From: Pinguiococcus pyrenoidosus
Taxonomy: Eukaryota > Sar > Pinguiophyceae > Pinguiochrysidales > Pinguiochrysidaceae
Assembly (NCBI GenBank): GCA_019677205.1
Contig: JAAMXY010001195.1
Location: 1-11,748 of the forward strand
Direction of reading: 5' to 3'
DNA: 11,748 nucleotides
Shown: positions 1-8,366 of the stretch, in pieces
How the letters are laid out: the number at the start of each line of letters is the position of its first letter
Position numbering within the stretch: the stretch's first letter is position 1
The notes under the pieces: model-generated
What the model was told of the DNA's origin: nothing
The model's database searches: none
What the model saw: only the letters and a program-made list of their open reading frames with translations
Program-made: the position numbers and the translations under genes

Positions 1-50
1 TTGCGCAGCGTCGTGTTCTCGGGAGTCTTGCTCTCCGACGAGGCCTCCAT
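1..50 (-). CDS. 5' tip of an unknown minus-strand gene (partial)
   Basis: An ATG reads leftward from position 50 in a good initiation context (ACC before the ATG, G after it). It gives sixteen codons, MEASSESKTPENTTLR, before the window ends. The peptide is hydrophilic and rich in Ser, Glu and Thr, with no recognisable domain. It lies on the same strand as the NiSOD-kinase gene and about 365 nt downstream of that gene's stop. It could also be a chance start, because only 50 nt are visible. Confidence 0.33.
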   Translation of the reverse strand, partial: MEASSESKTPENTTLR

Positions 51-414
51 GGTGACACCGGGCGGCCCCCGTCCGTGAGAAGCCTTGGCTTTCAAACTGT
101 CAGCCTGTGACAGCCGGAACTCCATCGGGGTGGCACGCCGCTGGTGGCGTCGGGCCCCCTTGAGGAGTTGGCAGGAAGGCAGGGAAAGAGGATTGTCGGC
201 GTCGCGGTGATCGTCTTCTTCTACACTTGCGTTTCCCTCTTGCGGAGGTTGCGGTTCAAGCGGTAATGAGAGAGAAGGGGGGGGGCGGAAAGAGAGAGGC
301 GGGGATCTCGGTGAAGATATGGTTTTGCGAGCTCCTGACCACAGCAAGGCAATCCCTTTCTGTACCGCTCTTCCGCATGCTGCAACGCCACTGATTCACG
401 ATCCCCGCAGCAAC
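51..414. other. Spacer: NiSOD-kinase 3' flank and 5' flank of the left-edge gene
   Basis: No coding exon is supported here. The segment should hold the 3' UTR of the minus-strand NiSOD-kinase gene and the upstream region of the gene starting at 50. A short inverted repeat at 97-113 (CTGTCA, 5-nt loop, TGACAG) could form a small hairpin. There is a purine-rich run (GAGAGAGAAGGGGGGGGCGG) around 267-290. No clear polyadenylation signal was recognised. Confidence 0.5.
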
Positions 415-2320
415 TTACGCAAGCTTGTGAAGGGCGGCCTGCGGCAGACAAATGCGTCAGAAGTGCCAGGCATCTCGTCTGGGGTGGCAAACCACAACAA
501 ACCAAACCAAGCTGGTGGAACCTGAGCTGGTGGAACCTGAGCTGGTGGAACCTGAGCTGAAGCAAAAGGCGGCAGCGGAAACACAGGCACACCAAGCCAA
601 CCAGGAAAAGACATAGGAAGCTTTTCGTCGTACCTCGATGGCGGCGGTCACAACCTGATTCGGCACAGTTCCCTCGCCAATCATTTTTACCGCTTCGCCC
701 GCAATCCGCTGAGCCGCCCGACGCTGGAGAGAGAGGGAAAGCATCTTGATGAGCCAGAGGAGATCGAGCCGCCGAAGGCTGAGCAGTCCACGCACACACC
801 TTTCCAATGAGCTCCGGATCGGACATGATCAGCTCGAATCGGTACTCGGTTGGGATGTAGTTGACTGTCTGCTCGCGGCCTTCCAGCAACACAATCTTGC
901 CGGCGTCACTAAGCTGCTTCAGCGCGTCTGCCGCAAACTTCACCACCTCTCCTTGGGTTTCCTGCGCCACCGTTGGGATGTTCTTGCCGACCTTGCGCTG
1001 CTTCAGCGTCGTGTTCTGCACCTCGGACACCAGCAGATCCAGTCCCAGTCCGCGGATGCGGATGTCGTACCGCCCGTTGAACTCGCCAAATGACAGCATG
1101 CCCATCCACGTCTGCAAGTTCTCAGCGGTGAGCACTTCCGGCGTCAGCGCCACCCCTTGTTGCTCGCAGTGCGTCACCGCCAGCAGGGTCAGGGATCGGA
1201 AGATGTTGCCGTTCGACCACGTGCTGGCTCCCGGCAGCGACGCCTTCAGCTTGGACACGGTCGTGCCCTTGCCCGTCCCGCTCAAGCCGACGAGGGTGAC
1301 GACGAAGCCGCTCCCATCCTGCGGGAGCTGCGCGCAGATCTCCGCGGCGACCTGGTCTGCCGACTTGCCCAGCACGTCGACAACCTGGTACGCCGGGGGG
1401 GTCGGCATGGCAGGCAAGACACCGCGGTCCACCGCCTTTTGGATCCCCACCGCAAGCTTCTGGGCGTCCTCAGCGTCGCGCGTGCGAATCGACTCCCCGT
1501 CCCGCCTTGCCATGTCGAGGAAGGTGGGATTCTCGCCCAGCTCGCTGATGATCAGGTTCGAGGTCTTGTCGTCCTGGCTGCGCAGGGCGGCGGCCTTCTC
1601 AGTGCCCGTGGAGATGTACACCTTGGCCAGGTCCGCAACGCAGTGGGAAAGGGTCTCGACGGTCTGTCAGGAGAGCTATCTTGTCTTAGGTGTGGGCAGA
1701 CACGTTGCGTGAAGACAGGCACGCAAGTGGATTCAGCTTCGGGGCACCTTCATATCTGCACTCTGCTTGGTCTTCATCGCCGCAATCATCACGGCATGAT
1801 GCAGCGCCAGCAACTGCAAGTACTCCTTGTGCTGCGTCATCTTCGCCATCTTCTGGGTCTGCTCCAGGCAGTGCGGTCATTCCTCCGAAAGCAGCATCTT
1901 CGCCAGGCCTGCGCTGCCCGTGACCTACCAGGAAGTAGTCGCTCACGGCCCGGATAATTTTCTCCGCATGCTCCTCCTTCGTGATGACCCAGCGCGTCAT
2001 TTGGTTCAAATCCTACGCCGTTCGAAAGTGTTAGCGACGCATGGTTCCACCTTGCAGCACCACGGCTTTCCATCGAGCCAGGCCACCTGCTCACTGGGGT
2101 ACGCTCGCAGCGACGAGCCAGGGGGGCTCGCCAATTGCATCATGGCCTTGCGGATGGTCTTGACGTCCTCCGCCATGGCACCCACGCGCGCCTGGTCGTC
2201 GAAGATGCCGCAAGGCACTTGGCAATGCATCTCCGCTCGGGGCGCTGCCCTGGCTGTGAGCAGCGCTGCCAAGCTGGTGGCGGCGGCCACCGTGCTCGTC
2301 CTTCTCAGCGAGCCGTACAT
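415..2320 (-). CDS. sodN: Nickel superoxide dismutase fused to a cytidylate-kinase-like domain
   Basis: Six exons on the minus strand: 2320-2087, 2012-1929, 1858-1748, 1663-800, 723-634 and 438-415, giving 468 aa. Introns are 74, 70, 84, 76 and 195 nt, all GT-AG. Residues 1-31 form a leader with an Arg pair and an Ala/Leu-rich stretch. Residues 32-40 are the NiSOD hook HCQVPCGIF; His1, Cys2 and Cys6 of this motif bind nickel in known enzymes, which convert superoxide to peroxide and oxygen. The helical SOD body follows (TRWVITKEEHA at 84-94, LALHHAVMIAAMK at 124-136) and ends near residue 165. After a linker of about 100 aa comes a P-loop, GLSGTGKGTT (269-278), then WSNGNIFRSLTLLA, LLEGRE (about 402-407) and RRAAQR, as in CMP-kinase-like enzymes. 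Cleavage before His32 would be needed for activity. The first donor is a choice: CAG|GTGGCC at 2087/2086 gives a normal-length intron, while a later site would leave only 38 nt. A start further upstream is possible (see 2321-2414). Confidence 0.87.
511..560. repeat. 15-bp tandem repeat, 3.3 copies, inside intron 5 of the NiSOD-kinase gene
   Basis: The unit GCTGGTGGAACCTGA occurs three times perfectly (511-525, 526-540, 541-555), followed by a 5-nt partial copy. In transcript sense (minus strand) each unit carries CAG|GTTCCACCAG, so acceptor-like CAG and donor-like GT recur every 15 nt. The host intron is 195 nt against 57-175 nt for the other 17 in the window. There are no spacers, so this is not a CRISPR array. 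Confidence 0.9.
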
Positions 2321-2408
2321 GAGGGGCCCCAAGCTGGAAGGTCAGTGGGCAGCGAAGAGGCGGAGAATGGCGGCGCAGAACAAAAGCTGAGGTGTGCGTC
2401 GCTAACAC
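2028..2408. repeat. 14-bp perfect inverted repeat flanking the NiSOD hook exon
   Basis: GTGTTAGCGACGCA at 2028-2041 is repeated as its exact reverse complement at 2395-2408. The inner copy lies in intron 1 of the NiSOD-kinase gene and includes its CTAAC branch-like sequence. The outer copy lies just upstream of the coding start, next to a possible donor of a leader intron. In the transcript the two could pair around the first coding exon. A chance 14-bp match in a window this size is not excluded. Confidence 0.6.
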
Positions 2409-2684
2409 GGTCATGACCAGTTATGGATATGGGTTCCCCGGCTCCCCTCTGCTGTGACGGACGGATATCTCCCCGTTTGACTGGGGGCTATAGTTTGAAA
2501 AGAAAACACCACAGCCTGTCAAACAATCCCCACCCAGTCCGAAACCGCCGCGATTGACGCCTCGGCTTGGTCCCCGGAAAAGAAGGCTTTGTGCGCCACA
2601 CGCGCCGCGTCTGCTCCGACCTCGCGAGCTTTGGGCGCTTTCTCGCTCTCCTCCACTGAGTGTGGACGTCGCGGACCAGGGGAC
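2321..2684. promoter_or_regulatory. Divergent spacer between NiSOD-kinase (minus) and hydrolase-like gene (plus)
   Basis: These 364 nt must carry the start regions of both divergent genes. On the minus strand an upstream ATG at 2414 opens a different frame that overlaps the NiSOD start. Alternatively, a leader intron from about 2406 to 2332 (weak donor GT|GTTAGC, acceptor CTTCCAG) would join that ATG in frame and add MTVLGPL before the proposed Met1. On the plus strand the 5' UTR of the hydrolase ends at 2684. No convincing TATA box is visible; CTATAG at 2488-2493 is the nearest thing. Confidence 0.4.
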
Positions 2685-5600
2685 ATGGCGACCGCTCGGC
2701 GCAGCGCGGCCGCGCTGCTACTGTTGGCGCTCGGCGCCGGAGCACAAGATGAGTTCTTTGAGCTGGATATGGAGGACGAATCCAACTCCGTCGCGAAGGT
2801 GAGGTGTCTGATGTGGCGTACGCAAGGGTCGAGCGCGTTGCTGTGCAAGCTAGAAGCCTCCGGGTGCGCGAGGAACTTGCGCCGAGAGCTGCAAGTTCCG
2901 TTGGGAATTCGCTATGGGATACCGTTCTGCCCCGGACGAAGTTGGCGAGACTCACGGACGACCCTATCTGCAGATGCGCAACATGTTCGCCACGGACACC
3001 TTGCACCTCGTGGTGGGCTCCAACACGGCGGAGTGGGACCTGCGGCTGTCGCCGGTCAAGGACAGCGGCGAGACGCGAGCGATGCCCCGCGGCGAGGCAT
3101 TCAACCAGCCGGAGGCACACGATCGGCTGAAGCAGCTTCGCGATCGCCTGCTCTTCAGCCGAGGCCTCTGGTTCACCCTGGACGGTACGAGGCCAAGCGC
3201 CGGACCGCCGCTCAGCACGGAAAAAGAGGCTAACGCGTCTTGCAGGGGTCCGGTATGGAGATCGCTTCTTTCCCGACCTGGAGAATCTCAAGCCCGGCAC
3301 CAAGGTCGAGGTACCCGCCGTCCGGGACCATTTCCTGGGGCAGTATACGGCGTATGAGACGACGTGGCGACTGGCGAATCGGACCGCCGCCCCGAACTTC
3401 AAGTTCACCAGCACCATCAAGAACTTCGAGGCGATCGGCACGATCCTCTTCGAGCAACGCTTCTCCGGCTTAGAGAAAGGCTCCGACTTGAGCCTCCCCA
3501 ACGCAATGCAGGACCTGGAGCACGCTTCGCGATTCACGTCGTCAGCGTTCCCTCGCGTCTTCGTGGATAGAGTGGCGGTCGGGGACTCCATGACGAACCT
3601 CCATGCCGGAGTCGGCGTGGTGGAGTTCTCGGGGCCCTTCCTGTCCCGGTCCAAGGCGATTCCGCTCGACGAGCTCTTCTCGAGGATCGAGTTCGAGGGC
3701 GGAGCTCGCTGGGCCGGCGGACCCTACGTGTTCTTCATTCCCTCCCTCGACGTGAGCTTCGTCCTGTCGCAGGCTTCGAACTTCATGGTCTCAAGCTGCA
3801 TCCCGGGGCGGCAGAACACGGGGGGATACCCCGGAGGCCGCAAGAATGGGAAGCACCTCATGGCCATCGAGTGCGGGATGATGGGCTCGGTGAACGTGGA
3901 TGACTTGCCGGAGGGGACGGTCCCCACGGTCACGTACATGCTCGTGTACGCGCCGGGAGGCATCAACAACGCGCTGAAGCGATGGGGCAACATCATGAAG
4001 CGCAAGGCCGGCATGGCCACGGCCACGAAGCACTACGACCCGACCATCACTCGGCTCGGCTACGGGACCGACAAGGGCGCCTTCTACTACTATCACACCG
4101 AGAGGGGCATGAACTACCAGGACCTGTTCAGCGCCCTGAAGAAATCGTTCGAGGAGAGCAAGCTGCCGATCCACTACGCAGCTCTCGACTCCTGGTGGTA
4201 TGAGAAGGACGCCAACGGAGGCCTCGTGAGCTGGGAGCCACGGGACGAGGCACTGCCGGAGGGCTTTGGGGCTCTGCGGACGGCCACGAAGTTCTTCTTC
4301 CAGCTGCACAGCAAGTGGTTCAGCCCGTACAACCTGTACGCGTCCAACCGCCTCGTCCACCCTTCGCTCGAGAACCGGTTTCAGGAGCACGTCCCAAAGA
4401 TCTCAGCGGGCGCGACCGGCGGCACGGGCAGGTACCCAATGTACATCGAGCAGCCGGGGACCGGCCCGCATGGGTCGGGCGGCGGAGGCATCGAGGACTT
4501 CATCGAGTCGGATCCCTTGAAGGGCGCCACGGTGGCTCTCCCGATGTTCAAAGAGTTCTGGAGGGACTTCCTCAGGGATGCGAAAGATCGCTTCGGGATG
4601 GAGGTGTACGAGCAGGACTGGCTGTGGGTGATGCAGGAGAGCACGAACCTCACGCTGCGCTCCTTCACGGGTGCCGAGCGATTCTTCAAGGCCATGAACG
4701 ACGGTGCGCGGGAGGCTGGCGTGGCCATTCAGTTTTCCAATGCGCTCCCGAGGCACACGCTTCAGTCGCTGCTCATGCCCCAGGTGACGCAGGCGCGCGC
4801 CGCGGACAACGACTATCCTGGCACCGCCGGCACGTGCGTGTTCCCGAACTGCGCGCACTACACCGGGACGAGCAACATGCTCTTCGCCGCACTGGGGCTC
4901 TCGCCGTCGAGGGACTCCTACTGGACCACGAAGAAGCAGTGCTGCAATCCGTTGTACTGCAGGAGCAAGGATCCCCCGGCAGCAGATATGGAGTACGGAT
5001 GCAACGCCGAGGGATCTGCCGAGGAGCCCTACTCCGAGCTGCACGGCGTCCTCAGCTCCTACCAAACGGGCCCCTACACCATCTCAGACAAGATCCTCCA
5101 CACGAACGCGTCCCTGGTGCACATGTCCATTGACACCAATGGCTTCCTTCTCCGTCCATCCCGGCCGATGACGGCAATTGATCGCGCCGTTTGGCAAGGC
5201 CTCCTTTCCACGATTGATCTCCCGGATGGATACGCGGTGGGCCCGATCGCGACCCCCGACAAGCGCGGCCAGGAGCACCATTATCCGGTGCAGAGTAGCG
5301 TGAGCTTCCAAACCGTCCATGCGCCGGGCGGGCGAGTATCGGTCTTCAATGCGTGGATTCATGTCCTGGCCTTCGGCCTGGAGCACGACACCACCTACAT
5401 CTGGAAGGACCTGACGAAAGCGGAGAAGGCTGGCGGCGCGAGGGCGCTCCGTGAGGAGCCCGTGATGATCCGATGGAAGGGGCACACTGCCGAAGGCCGA
5501 GGCGGTGATGTCATCCAGGACATCGGCCTGTTCTCGCCGTCGCAGCCGCTGCCGCTCAAGGCCTGCCAGCTTCACGACTACCAGCTGTACCATCTGGCAC

Positions 5601-6009
5601 CTCTCTTCGACGAGGGCTACGCGCTGCTTGGCGAGAACCGGAAATGGGTTCCGATCTCAGCCCAGCGTATACGCATGATTGAGCGCATCGATCTCCCGGA
5701 GCTGGGGAAGAAGGGCCTTTTTGTCGTTGCTTCGGGAGCCGTCGGAGAAGACGTCGAGCTTCTCTTCATGACTCCCCAGCCCGTAGGAGAGCTGACAGAT
5801 ATAACACTCTGGCAGAAAACCTCGATCACGTACGACAGCATGACGCTCGGCCTCGTCGTCATGACATGCCAGGTACGGTAGCACCGATTGGATGGGGCAG
5901 ATGAGTGTGGATGTGTGTCGTGCTCATCGTCGTTTCCGCCGACTAGATTCCGGACTCCGGCTTTGTCAAATTTACCCTCCCGGAGAGGACGTGCCTCCCC
6001 CAGAAGTAA
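2685..6009 (+). CDS. Secreted glycoside-hydrolase-like protein (GH31/GH36-type barrel suspected)
   Basis: Four exons: 2685-2798, 2974-3184, 3246-5872 and 5947-6009, giving about 1004 aa. Introns are 175, 61 and 74 nt. A signal peptide is plain (two Arg, then AAALLLLALGAGA, cleavage near residue 20). Sequons at N153, N576 and N729 and paired cysteines (CC, CNPLYC region, about 674-695) fit a secreted or luminal protein. The middle carries GYGTDKGAFYYYHTE (380-394), LDSWWY (422-427), YEQDWLW (563-569) and ARAADNDYPG (626-635). This pattern of Asp-bearing strand ends with aromatic neighbours resembles clan GH-D or GH31 barrels acting on alpha-glycosides. Asp566 is a candidate nucleophile by position only. 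The C-terminal 300 residues look beta-rich. The first acceptor (CTGCAG at 2973) could instead be GAG at 2949, which would add seven residues. If the last intron is not spliced, the protein ends two codons later at 5881. The substrate is unknown. Confidence 0.83.
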
Positions 6010-6316
6010 GCAACTTGCGCACGACAGCATGCTGTCGTCCTTGTTCTGATGCCGGCAGCGTCTGACCTGATCCTCCGCTTGAATAGAGCTCCGCCGGTCT
6101 CACAGCAGTACGGCGCTCGCTGGGAGCTTTCGCACCCGCCGGGAATGTAGAACGGACGGAACGTGGTAAAAGTAAAAGGATGGGTGACGTGTTGATGTAT
6201 TTTTCCCCATCCGAACGTGGCTCTGTGTGTGTAGTCCGTGGTTGTGCGTGCGTGAAGCCAGTGGCACAAAGACAAAGCAAGACAACTCAAGAACTTTATA
6301 CGAGAAGCCAGAGGCG
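6010..6316. other. Convergent 3' spacer between hydrolase-like gene and renalase
   Basis: The stop codons of the plus-strand hydrolase (6007-6009) and the minus-strand renalase (6319-6317) face each other across 307 nt, so both 3' UTRs must end here, possibly overlapping. Open frames in this stretch lack codon character and splice partners. No RNA gene or clear poly(A) signal was recognised. Confidence 0.5.
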
Positions 6317-8021
6317 TCACGCATGCGAGGCCAACAGTTGGGTGCACGCTTGAGCGCCAGACACACAGTTCTCAAAGTTTGAACCAGAAAGCGCGTCTCC
6401 GGCAAAGATCAGAGGAAATGAAGCCGATTCTGCAGCGCGCGAAGGACAAGATCACCGCGTCGGGTGAGCGTCGGGTTGGACACGACCTGCTAGGCGCGGG
6501 AGCCTTACCTGGATCATTCGCCCTGCAGGCATGCACGGGAGCCTGTGCTCCGTCCTTGTCCGCCGATAGGGGGTCGCGGACTTGCGACTGGACCCACCTC
6601 ACAAGCTCCACATGCTCAGGAGCCGGCAGATCGGGAAGGAGACGCCGCAGCTCAGCAGTGATCTCCGAAGCGACTTCTTCATCAGCCAGCTCGAGGCGCT
6701 TGATTCCCCAAGGCACCGAGGTGTGGACTAGCAATGACGGCGCCTCCTCTGCCGAAGCGGTTTCTTTGCTTGTTGCGTCGCATTCGTCCTTGCGACCTCC
6801 AACCGATGTCCCCCTAGGCACATTTGCGAATCAGCTCGCGCCTGGCTGAGCTCTTCAAGCAGGAAAGGTCAACCTCCCACCTTTTCCTCGCGTCGACTGA
6901 CACGAAACGGATCATCTCGCTTTCCTGCCCAGAGACATACTTTCCCGCCCATGGGAGACTGTTGAAGACAGCCCAGGACTCGCCGCGGAAGTAGGCTGCG
7001 AGGGCATACCGCGCAGAGTACTGAATCGCTACGTCGAAGCAGATGAGACGTGAGTAGGGGAAAGAGTGCCAAAATCCCGATCAGGCACACCACCTTTGAG
7101 ATCGTCTCCGATCAGATTTGCGAGGTCGCCATCGATCTCCAGCATCGCGGGTACTGGCGTCGTCATGACCTGGCAAGTGAGGAAGCATCCCGGTAAGACC
7201 AGCCGAGAACGGCTCCAGTCTCCCCCTCCCCCCTGTCAACATGCAAGCGTCGCGTCGCTCCAAGGAAGCTCACCACCGCGTCGAAGTCTTCCTCCAAGCC
7301 GTCTTCTGCTCGGGCAAGCCAGCCACTTCCTTTCTTCCTGTTCTTCGAGAGAGCAGCGAGCCGGCGCCCCAAGAAGACGTTGTGGGCCGCCGCTTCCTCG
7401 GCGAGGCGCCGCTTGCCGGCTTCGTCAGCGTCACGGCTGCCCAACGGCGGGATCCCAAGAAGCTGTGCGGTCACGGAAGCTAGCCCACGCGGCGCCACAT
7501 AGTGTTCCTGCTCAAAGTGGCTCGGGCGGACACCTGAAGAGTCCAAAGAGCTTGTCACCAAAGGCTCCAGGGGTTTCAAGGCGCTGATCGCCGCCACCTT
7601 CGATGTGGTCTGCCAGAGGTCTCAGCACTTCCTTCTCCAGCAGCATTGCAAGGACGCTATCGACCGTTTCTCTCGCACTGGGCGGCACGGTACCAGCGCC
7701 CTTGCTGATGTACTGAGCGCCCATGTCCACCTGGCCACCTGACAAAGTACGTGAGAAGCCTGCAGAAGAGCGGGCCTTGCCCAGGGTCGCCGCACCTTCC
7801 GGACGATAGTGGGTGAGAAAGCGGCCTCCTGGAAAGGCCTCGCTCTCCCACACGCTCACAGACACGCCCGACAGCAGCCTCATCAAGTAGGTGACGGTAG
7901 ATCCCGTCAATCCGGCGCCAACCTGCAACAGAGCAGCCAAAGCACTTGGCTTAGCATCGTTCCTCGGGGCAATAACCACGCCCCGGCATGGAGCCAAGAG
8001 CCTCACCACCAGCAGCTTCAT
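6317..8021 (-). CDS. RNLS: Renalase-like FAD-dependent oxidoreductase
   Basis: Seven exons on the minus strand: 8021-8007, 7922-7598, 7533-7274, 7169-7094, 7028-6881, 6813-6509 and 6429-6317, giving 413 aa. Introns are 84, 64, 104, 65, 67 and 79 nt, all GT-AG. Splicing restores MKLLVVGAGLTGS, the dinucleotide-binding GxGxxG fold (G7, G9, G12). This is followed by an acidic residue after the second strand (WESE), GGR (37-39) and DMGAQY (71-76). Downstream are VLRPLADHIEG, VAPRG, AVVMTTPVP, QYSARYAL, LPWAGKY, MIRFVSVD and LLVHTSVPWG, and the FAD-closing IFAGDALSGSNFENC near the C-terminus (GD at 387-388). These match animal and bacterial renalase block by block. Known renalases oxidise misreduced NAD(P)H isomers, making peroxide. 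The protein is about 70 aa longer than human renalase, mainly between GGR and DMGAQY and within 190-225. No targeting peptide is visible from the chosen ATG. It is divergently paired with the P450. Confidence 0.92.
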
Positions 8022-8366
8022 CTCTACCTCGGCAGAGCGCTTGAAGATCAGGCCAGCTTCCCAACCAAGTGGGCATGAACTTGAAGCGCGGCTGCTGCGA
8101 GCGAGGCGCTCTCAAGAGAACGTACCCCCCCTGCGCGACACGGCCACCTCATCGTCTGTGTCGCGCCGCCCGCCGCGCGGAAGGGTCGATCAGCTGATCG
8201 TCAGGTGAAGCACTCCGCATCGATCCTGCGTATGCGGGAAAGGGAGTACAGTACAGTATGTTGTGAATGGGAGAGAGGCACTATAACCAGGGCGGTATAC
8301 CGAGTGCACGTCCTTGACAAAGAGCCCCCACGTGCGCCACAGGAGCGCATTCGCTCGGCGTCCACC
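8022..8366. promoter_or_regulatory. Divergent spacer between renalase (minus) and P450 (plus)
   Basis: These 345 nt carry the start regions of two head-to-head redox genes. A perfect 14-bp palindrome sits at 8187-8200, roughly midway. A GTACA-type tandem (gtacagtacagta) lies around 8246-8258. A TATAA-containing stretch at 8282-8286 lies about 81 nt before the P450 ATG. None is proven functional. Confidence 0.4.
8187..8200. promoter_or_regulatory. Perfect 14-bp palindrome CGATCAGCTGATCG
   Basis: The sequence equals its own reverse complement over 14 bases and contains an E-box-type core (CAGCTG). It lies between two divergent genes, about 166 nt from each start codon, a position suited to a dimeric regulator that serves both. 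Function is inferred from symmetry and position only. Confidence 0.35.

Noticed and set aside
511-560. Possible CRISPR-like repeat
   Set aside because: The repeats are directly tandem with no spacers and lie inside a spliceosomal intron of a eukaryotic gene.
5-1018. 14-mer CAGCGTCGTGTTCT shared between the window start and the kinase exon
   Set aside because: Both encode NTTL in the same sense, but similarity ends outside the 14 bases. No tandem gene copy can be claimed from 50 nt.
1619-1621. GTG as the start of a separate kinase gene
   Set aside because: The frame continues upstream to an acceptor at 1664/1663, and the residues before the GTG complete the last NiSOD helix. The codon is an internal Val.
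861-1712. 283-aa open frame on the plus strand
   Set aside because: It is antisense to the kinase exon of the NiSOD fusion and shows a Ser/Arg/Pro-rich shadow composition.
2488-3654. 388-aa open frame on the minus strand
   Set aside because: It lies antisense to the hydrolase-like gene's first exons and spacer. Its sequence is Arg/Ser/Pro-rich without domain motifs, typical of a GC-rich shadow frame.
4315-5133. 272-aa plus-strand open frame within the hydrolase
   Set aside because: It overlaps the hydrolase reading frame in another phase and is rich in Arg, His and Gly, with no motif.
6379-6849. 156-aa plus-strand open frame
   Set aside because: It is antisense to renalase exons 6 and 7, whose spliced frame matches renalase closely.
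5854-7169. CGTCGTCATGAC shared at 5854-5865 and 7158-7169
   Set aside because: The two copies fall in unrelated genes on opposite coding strands with no longer match. Probably chance.
8205-8366. Upstream extension of the P450 by 54 codons
   Set aside because: It would start at GTG, not used as a normal start in eukaryotic nuclear genes. The ATG at 8367 begins directly with a membrane anchor, as P450s do.
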